From Solen grandis (Eukaryota; Mollusca; Bivalvia; Adapedonta; Solenidae): a DNA stretch of 64,000 bases. The stretch covers positions 46,125,436 to 46,189,435 of the forward strand of contig CM037794.1 of the NCBI GenBank assembly GCA_021229015.1, in the 5' to 3' direction. The notes beneath the pieces are model-generated. The model had not been told where the DNA came from, made no database searches, and saw only the letters and a list, made by a program, of their open reading frames with translations. Below are positions 58,421 to 64,000 of the stretch, in pieces (within the stretch, counting starts at the first letter, position 1; every line of letters starts with the position of its first letter). Position numbers and translations under genes: made by a program.

Positions 58421-59857
58421 ATAGGACTTTCTGCAAGCTGTGTTAATGCAAAAAGCAGGAGATAGAAGTTTCATGTAATGACTCACCTCTGGTAGTATTT
58501 CATGTTCATGCTGAACAATTGACATTATATTCCGAAATCAGTGCAAATGATAAGAACTAAGTATTAGTCTGTGACGTAACATGATGTCATATGACGTAAG
58601 GACATGATTGCAAACTTGATTTCTTGTTTAAAGGTCCTATGTTCGAATCTTACCCAAATTAAAATTAAGTGGTATGCTTATGACGTCCTATGACGTCACG
58701 ATTCAAAATATTTGTAGAAATGCTGCAGAACTGCAAACTGTGTAAGTTTCAACTTTCTATCTCATCCTGAAGTTCTTTAATCCTAAAATGACATTTTCGG
58801 TCCTATGTTCGAGTCTTTTTTTCAGCAACAGAACTTCGGTTTTTCGGAATTTCGGTTAGCTGACAGGATATGAACACCTTAGTTTCAAGATGTACAGTCT
58901 GTAAAAATTTGAAGAAAATCCGACCATAAATGACGGCTGTAGAGCGTTAACACCATTTTTCACTATTTTTAGCTCTAACGTCACATGACGTCAAAGGGTG
59001 CTGATAATTCTTTTGTTCAAAAGCGTATACTTTACTTTCATAACTTTGAAATTTTCATTATTCTGAACAACTGGCATCATGTCGAAATCATTGCCCTAAT
59101 ATGAAAATTAAGAAGTATGCTTATGACGGCATATGACGTCATATGACGTCACGACTCAAAATATATGTAGAAATTCTGTCGCACTACAAACTGTGTAAGT
59201 TTCAACTTTCTGTCTCATTCTGAAGCGCTAACACCATTTTTCACTATTTTTAGCTGTGACGTCATGTGACGTCATAGGTTGCTGAAGATGCTTTTGTTCA
59301 AAAGCGCATACGTTAGTTTCATAACTCTGAAATTTTCATTATTCTGAACAACTGTCATCATGTCGAAATCATTGCCCTAATATGAAAATTAAGAAGTATG
59401 CTTATGACGTCACATGACGTCATATGACGTTCCGACTCCAAAAATTTGTAGAAATTTTGCAGAACTGCAAACTGTGTAAGTTTCAACTTTCTGTCTCATC
59501 CTGAAGCTCTTTAATCCTAAAATGAAATTTTTGGTCCTATGTTCGAATCTTATTTCAGCCACAGAACTTCGGTCTTTCGGAATTTCGGTTAGCTGACAGG
59601 ATATGCACACCTTTGATTCAAGATGTACCATCTGTGAAAATTTGAAGAAAATCCGACCATAAAGACGGCTGTAGAGCGCGAACACCATTTTTCACTATTT
59701 TTAGCTGTGACGTCATGTGACGTCAAAGGGTGCTGAAAATCATTGAAATCAAAATTTCCTCACGTGACTAAGAAGCCATAAAAATTTCATCGTCCTAGGT
59801 CCATTGCAACATATAAAAATAAGCGTTTAGTTAGGAAGAAGAAAAGAATAATAATAA

Positions 59858-59884
59858 CTAGATTTCGTTTGTCCCGAACAAACG
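59858..59884 (-). mobile_element. Helitron-like 3' terminus, third
   Basis: CGTTTGTTCGGGACAAACG hairpin, then AAAT, CTAG, T. It bounds the CRE array and starts a different repeat (GTGACCTTGACCTTTGACTT) to the right. Confidence 0.6.
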
Positions 59885-61640
59885 ATAGGGCTTTCTGCTC
59901 CTATGGCCTAAGTGTCATTGTGACCTTGACCTTTGACTTTATTACCTCAAAGTCAAAGGTCACAATATACAGGCCGTGGGCAATGTCCCTAGCAAGTTTC
60001 ACAGACATAAGCTTATTCCTTCTCAAGTAATATATAAAAACTATTTTGTTCTTGCCAAACTCAATGTGTATATAAAGGTCACAATATACAGGCCGTGGGC
60101 AATGTCCCTAGGGGTTAGAGTGGGGACCCTTTATTACGGAGCAAGTGCTATACAGACTGAGCTACCAGACCCTTTACACAAATATTACACTAAAAGTGTT
60201 ACTTATAGGCCATTACATACTCCCTCGCCACTTTGGAATTTATCCCAAATTCACCGGACAGAACAAATTGATATGTTCATGAAAAATCCAAGGGTGATTA
60301 TACTTGAGAACTATACTGTACCAGCCCTACGTTTAGTGCCCAATGTAACCAGATGAGAAACATGTGCAGCCAGATCAGACTCGAACCAAGGACCTGAACG
60401 AGTACCATACAGATTGGAATGCTTACTCAAAACTCATATCGACAAGGGTATGTGCCGAAGCCTTGTGAAGCTAATATGATTAAGTGGTTATGGTTACTAC
60501 ATGTATTATAAGTAAGAAAGGAAACTTGAAATCAAAACATCTGTTGAAAAGTTGAGTTAGTACCTAACACAAAAGCCCAAAATATGAAAATAAATAAAAG
60601 AAGTGTCCACATCTTGTGCATATGTTTTGAATTAAGGCTTTATATATTGCTATATATCGAAATTTTAGGTTCGAATATTGCAAAATCATCATGTTTATTT
60701 TTCATCTCGTTCGTTTTACTCAGCAATACTCTCAACAAAATTAATGGTTTAACATTTCTTTCAAGCCAGTAAACATCGCCTAAAGATTACAACATGTAAC
60801 AATATCCTTGCAAAATTACAAATTGAGTTTAGAGCCAAACTATTGTAAGGGATTTTTTATTAATTTGAAGTAACACTATTTTTGCACCAAGCCATGAAAC
60901 GCTATAGGTTGAGATTCTCTATACATGCATTCAAAGCTAGAGTAGATTGGCCCGATATTGTCATGTCCGGGTGCAGGATTGCTCTGTAAAACAAAGGTAG
61001 AGTTATAAAGTGCAGACTGATCACTACCTGGGAAGATATATTTTCAGGTTGGACCTTCCCAGCCATTTCATTAGATACAATAATACCCTATATAGCTTGC
61101 TGGGTGATCAGAGTTATGACGATTTGCTTCACATCAAAGAAAAGTAAAACATTATTATAATCTTCTCAAGCATGCAAACATGTTGCAAGTAATACAATGA
61201 CGAACATTCAATTTATGTAAACGTAGCTGTTCGGGAGTTATATCACCTGCTGCATGGAGTGCAAGGCGTATTTTGCATTCAAGTATTATAGTAATGTATA
61301 TTTCTACAGCGTGTAAAAAGCATACCTAAGTAAGAAGACTGAATTTGAAATGTACAATGAATAATTTGTACATATCTTTCAACTGCCATTTTATGACATA
61401 ACAATACATAAAGAGTTATAGATCTGTTAAAATTATGCCCACATTGAAAAAGCCATTATTAAAAATATGTCGGTAAATTAGAACCTAACAGATGAACATT
61501 GTGGCATCAAAATGATTATATAGTTGATAGAACAAAATAGATAGATATGTAGTACAGAAATGATGATTCGGGAACGCACGTTAGTTCTGAAAAAGGAAAA
61601 TTTTCGTATTAATTGAACAATCAATGGCAGATTAAGTCGT
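59885..61640. other. Repeat-derived stretch with tRNA-like scraps, no gene
   Basis: A block CACAATATACAGGCCGTGGG + CAATGTCCCTAG occurs twice (59960 and 60078). On the minus strand near 60110-60170, GGTAGCTCAGTCTGTATAGC looks like an A-box-bearing tRNA remnant; near 60375, CTTGGTTCGAGTCTGATC looks like a B box. The ORF at 59976-60356 spans these repeats and has no domain I recognise. Confidence 0.45.
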
Positions 61641-61666
61641 TTTGAGGAATGAAAAAGTGGCATAGT

Positions 61667-61915
61667 GGTTATAGCCACAGATAGAATACCACGTAGCCCC
61701 GCACCGCTGTTGGTTCGAGTTTCGGTAGGTTTAATGTGAGGAAGCCATGCAGCGGTCTTGTGGTAGGTCCAGCGCATCAATGTAAGCAGAGGTCTTCCCC
61801 CTGCTGTGTGTATATATTATATAGCTTGATTGTATAACAATGTCCTGCGCCTAGTTTGTTATTAGCTGACTGAGTTGTAGTTGGACAAAATAAAGATCAA
61901 TGTGAGAAAAAAACA
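61667..61915 (+). mobile_element. Second tRNA-derived SINE family
   Basis: The A box TGGCATAGTGG, then the B box GGTTCGAGTTT at 61712-61722, give a tRNA-like head. A unique body (GAAGCCATGCAGCGGTCTTG) follows, then GTTGTAGTTGGACAAAATAA with an A-rich tail. The body differs from the 46501 family. Confidence 0.6.
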
Positions 61916-62254
61916 ACAACACTGTTTTAGGTGCCAATTAATTATACATGTGTATATTCTAAAAGAGCAAAATCGATATAACCGTTACAAATGAAGTTTA
62001 ATTATGCTAAGTTTACAAATGAGATCGGGGCCTTCCTTGGTGGCTGAGTAGTTGAATTAAAGCGTCCTTCACGTCCTCTACGACTCTTACCTTCAACAAC
62101 AACAACAACAACTACAAGAATAACAACAATAAAGTAATAACAACTAAAAAATGCCGAAGACGCACGATTAAAATATCCGTGTCTCCGGTTATAACCGAGC
62201 ACATAATTTGTTGCCCAGTAATCATGACGTGTTGTCTGTAATTTAGACATTTGT

Positions 62255-62425
62255 GGTCTTGTCTATCATGCTGTAGACAAGTGGCATGATACCGGAACCA
62301 CACCCAGTTACATGAACCTGACTCTAGGTCAACCAGCTATCTTTGTTTACTGAGCGCTAGGTACAAGGAAGATATAAAGAACTCCTTTAGCTGCTTTGGT
62401 ATGTCGCTGCAGGGAATCGAGGATG
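62255..62425 (-). mobile_element. tRNA-derived SINE copy, inverted and diverged
   Basis: GTAGACAAGTGGCATGATAC and ACACCCAGTTACATGA read on the minus strand as the body of the 46501 family. The head side (GGTATGTCGCTGCAGGGAAT) is still discernible. Confidence 0.65.
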
Positions 62426-62984
62426 GATTACGTTATCAACCTGATTTTTAATTAATAAAAATAATTTTTATTTGTTTGGATAAAGAATTGGTTGGAAAAA
62501 TATTGTATATTAAAATATTTATAAAAATAGGTATTAATTTTTAAAATCTCCTATATGTACATGTTGAGAAAGGTGAGAAAAGAGAGATAATATGTTAAAA
62601 ATAATAGAGAAATAGAGAGTTGCATTTAAACGAAGATGCTATCGTTTTTGTAGTTGCTTTCTTGCGTTGGTCAGTCTTTGAAATTAAAGACTTATTAGAC
62701 ACTTAAATGTGATACTTAGAACAGTGAGTATTATTTCAACCAATCCTTATGTTTTGTTACTTTTGAAAGTTTACACCAAATTATTGTTTAGCCAAATTGA
62801 TTATACTCGTATTTTGGCACATTTTCACTCTTGAGATGGCTGATATTATACAAAATGACTTTATGAGAAGCCGAGCGACCTCTTATTTACGATACCACGG
62901 AGGCAGTTACCGATTACAAGCGACTTTTCTCAGCTATGCATTCTTCTGGTTAGTCACTGATTCCAAATTCGACTATACATATAT

Positions 62985-63330
62985 CATGAAGGGGGGTCAC
63001 TTTTTCCAAAGAATAATGACCCGGGCCAATCTTATATTAAAAGGGGGTCGCAATTTCTGAAAATAATGACCGGAAGTGTATATTCTTGAGATATCATCGA
63101 GGGAGTTATTATTCTTAAAGGAGGGTGTCAGTATTTTATAGAAAGGGGGTCACTTTTTCTGAAAAATTATGACCGGGGGTCATTATTCTATGGGGGTCAC
63201 TTTACTTCGTTACATCGGGCGTATACAATAAAGCATATGTGTATTTCTTTGATTTGGCAATCGTTGCCGAATTGAAAAAAAATTCTTAAAGGAGGGTGTC
63301 AGTATTTTATAGAAAGGGTAACCAATGTAG
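62985..63330. repeat. GGGGGTCACTTTTTC / AATAATGACCGG repeats
   Basis: Six or so loosely spaced copies of GGGGGTCA(C/T)TTTT, alternating with AATAATGACC. TTCTTAAAGGAGGGTGTCAG + TATTTTATAGAAAGGG occurs twice (63112 and 63283). No coding function; the ORF at 62797-63060 merely crosses them. Confidence 0.6.
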
Positions 63331-63362
63331 AATACTTTTTAGACAAAATAAATCATAATCTA

Positions 63363-63391
63363 CTAGAAGTCGTTTGTTTAAGATACAAACG
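63363..63391 (-). mobile_element. Helitron-like 3' terminus, fourth
   Basis: CGTTTGTATCTTAAACAAACG hairpin (7-bp stem) followed by ACTT and CTAG-T on the minus strand. The element would extend to the right, past 63.4 kb, where the sequence is AT-rich with a 33-A run near 63640. Confidence 0.5.
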
Positions 63392-63636
63392 AAACGGCTT
63401 TCCGTTTGCTTATTTCAAAGGTATTGAATATATAAGTTATTAAAAAAAATGGAATAACGATGAACAATAATGTATGATTTAATGCGGAAATCATTTTTAT
63501 CATAAATATATACTTATGTTCAAAAATAAGCTTTAAATCTTTTTTTTCTTTTTTTCATTTTCATCTTCTTAAGAAGATATTGAGAAGGCATACAAATAGA
63601 TCTTATTTGATTACGCATCCGTTTACTATCATGCAG

Positions 63637-63670
<34 letters not shown>

Positions 63671-64000
63671 AGGAAAATTTTAAGATGATAATACTTTCCT
63701 CAAGAAATTTTTTCCCACGTTATTCAATCGATTTAAAAGTTTTTATTTTTTTTTAATTAATATCTATTTCTTCGTAAGTATATGACTTAACAAATATTCA
63801 TTGCAATTTGATCCACATAATTGAAATTGTAAGAAAAAACAAAAATATTTGAAATCAATGATATTTTAACCTTCAAATTAATTGAGATTTACATTTGCAA
63901 AGATAGATGGAAACAAGGGCAGAGGGTAAGCAAAATCGTGAAAATAATTTCTTATTTCTTTGTAATTAACGTTATTAACGTCTAGAAACTTTCAACAACT

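Larger units (their letters stand above)
53455..59865. repeat. CRE-palindrome-rich satellite-like array (TGACGTCA)
   Basis: About 6.4 kb of related units, most 430-480 bp. A typical unit has GTTCGAATCTTGGATTCGCC, GAATTTTGAAAAACGGACAC, ATGAAAATCGGCCCAGAAAT, AATGGCTGTAGACCGCGTAC, then paired TGACGTCATATGACGTCA. The oldest units (53.8-55.2 kb) are diverged; those at 56.4-57.9 kb are nearly identical. The final unit repeats the opening segment (TCCTCACGTG .. AAGCGTTTAGTTAGGAAGAA). No gene is visible. Confidence 0.88.

Noticed and set aside
59976..60356. 126-codon plus-strand ORF as a gene
   Set aside because: It spans a duplicated repeat block and a tRNA-like remnant and shows no recognisable domain or splice context.
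61667..61740. A functional tRNA gene
   Set aside because: A and B boxes are present, but the cloverleaf arms do not pair well and a SINE-like body and A-rich tail follow, so a SINE head is the better reading.
62797..63060. 87-codon plus-strand ORF
   Set aside because: Its second half is made of GGGGGTCA repeats. No homology or promoter evidence.

Overview
The window looks like invertebrate nuclear DNA, most probably from a bivalve mollusc. This is inferred from AT-rich, intron-rich genes whose introns are full of repeats (terminal hairpin ending CTTGTT, subterminal CTCACCTGAG, tRNA-SINEs) that I associate with bivalve genomes. There are no bacterial operons. Two 100-N runs (3087-3186, 53187-53286) are assembly gaps. 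Long ORFs are rare because coding sequence is split into short exons. I rebuilt the genes by joining GT/AG boundaries with matching codon phase.

Layout. (1) 1-3086: AT-rich diverged repeats. (2) 3325-16957, minus strand: first 13 coding exons of THADA, a tRNA 2'-O-methylation cofactor; its introns hold at least five rolling-circle-like repeat elements, one nested in another. (3) About 17.1-22.6 kb: intergenic, with a tRNA-SINE copy and a palindromic MITE. (4) 22654-35026, minus strand: a complete ten-exon RNFT1/2-type RING E3 ligase of 415 codons. Its intron 6 holds a 33-bp minisatellite and a 5'-truncated Ngaro-type tyrosine-recombinase retrotransposon (RT/RNase H, recombinase, SGNH hydrolase) flanked by a ~145-bp direct duplication. 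(5) About 35.6-40.8 kb: two TIR elements and a repeat element. (6) 40871-43418, plus strand: SPRING1, a Golgi regulator of the SREBP pathway, lacking its N-terminal exon. (7) 43828-53186+, plus strand: 13 exons of a TBC-like (Rab-GAP-like) protein running into the second gap; its introns carry several SINE copies, one with a perfect 14-bp target-site duplication. (8) 53.4-59.9 kb: an array of repeats packed with the palindrome TGACGTCA, including nearly identical 454-bp tandem copies. (9) 59.9-64 kb: repeats, a second tRNA-derived SINE, and no recognisable gene.

The four host genes are ordinary conserved animal genes and do not form a pathway. Coupling by position is possible only for SPRING1 and the TBC-like gene, whose stop and start lie 409 bp apart. 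The least ordinary material is the repeats: the SGNH-bearing Ngaro element with its large flanking duplication, the CRE-palindrome satellite with Helitron-like CTAG ends, and several unrelated repeat families sharing one terminal hairpin design.
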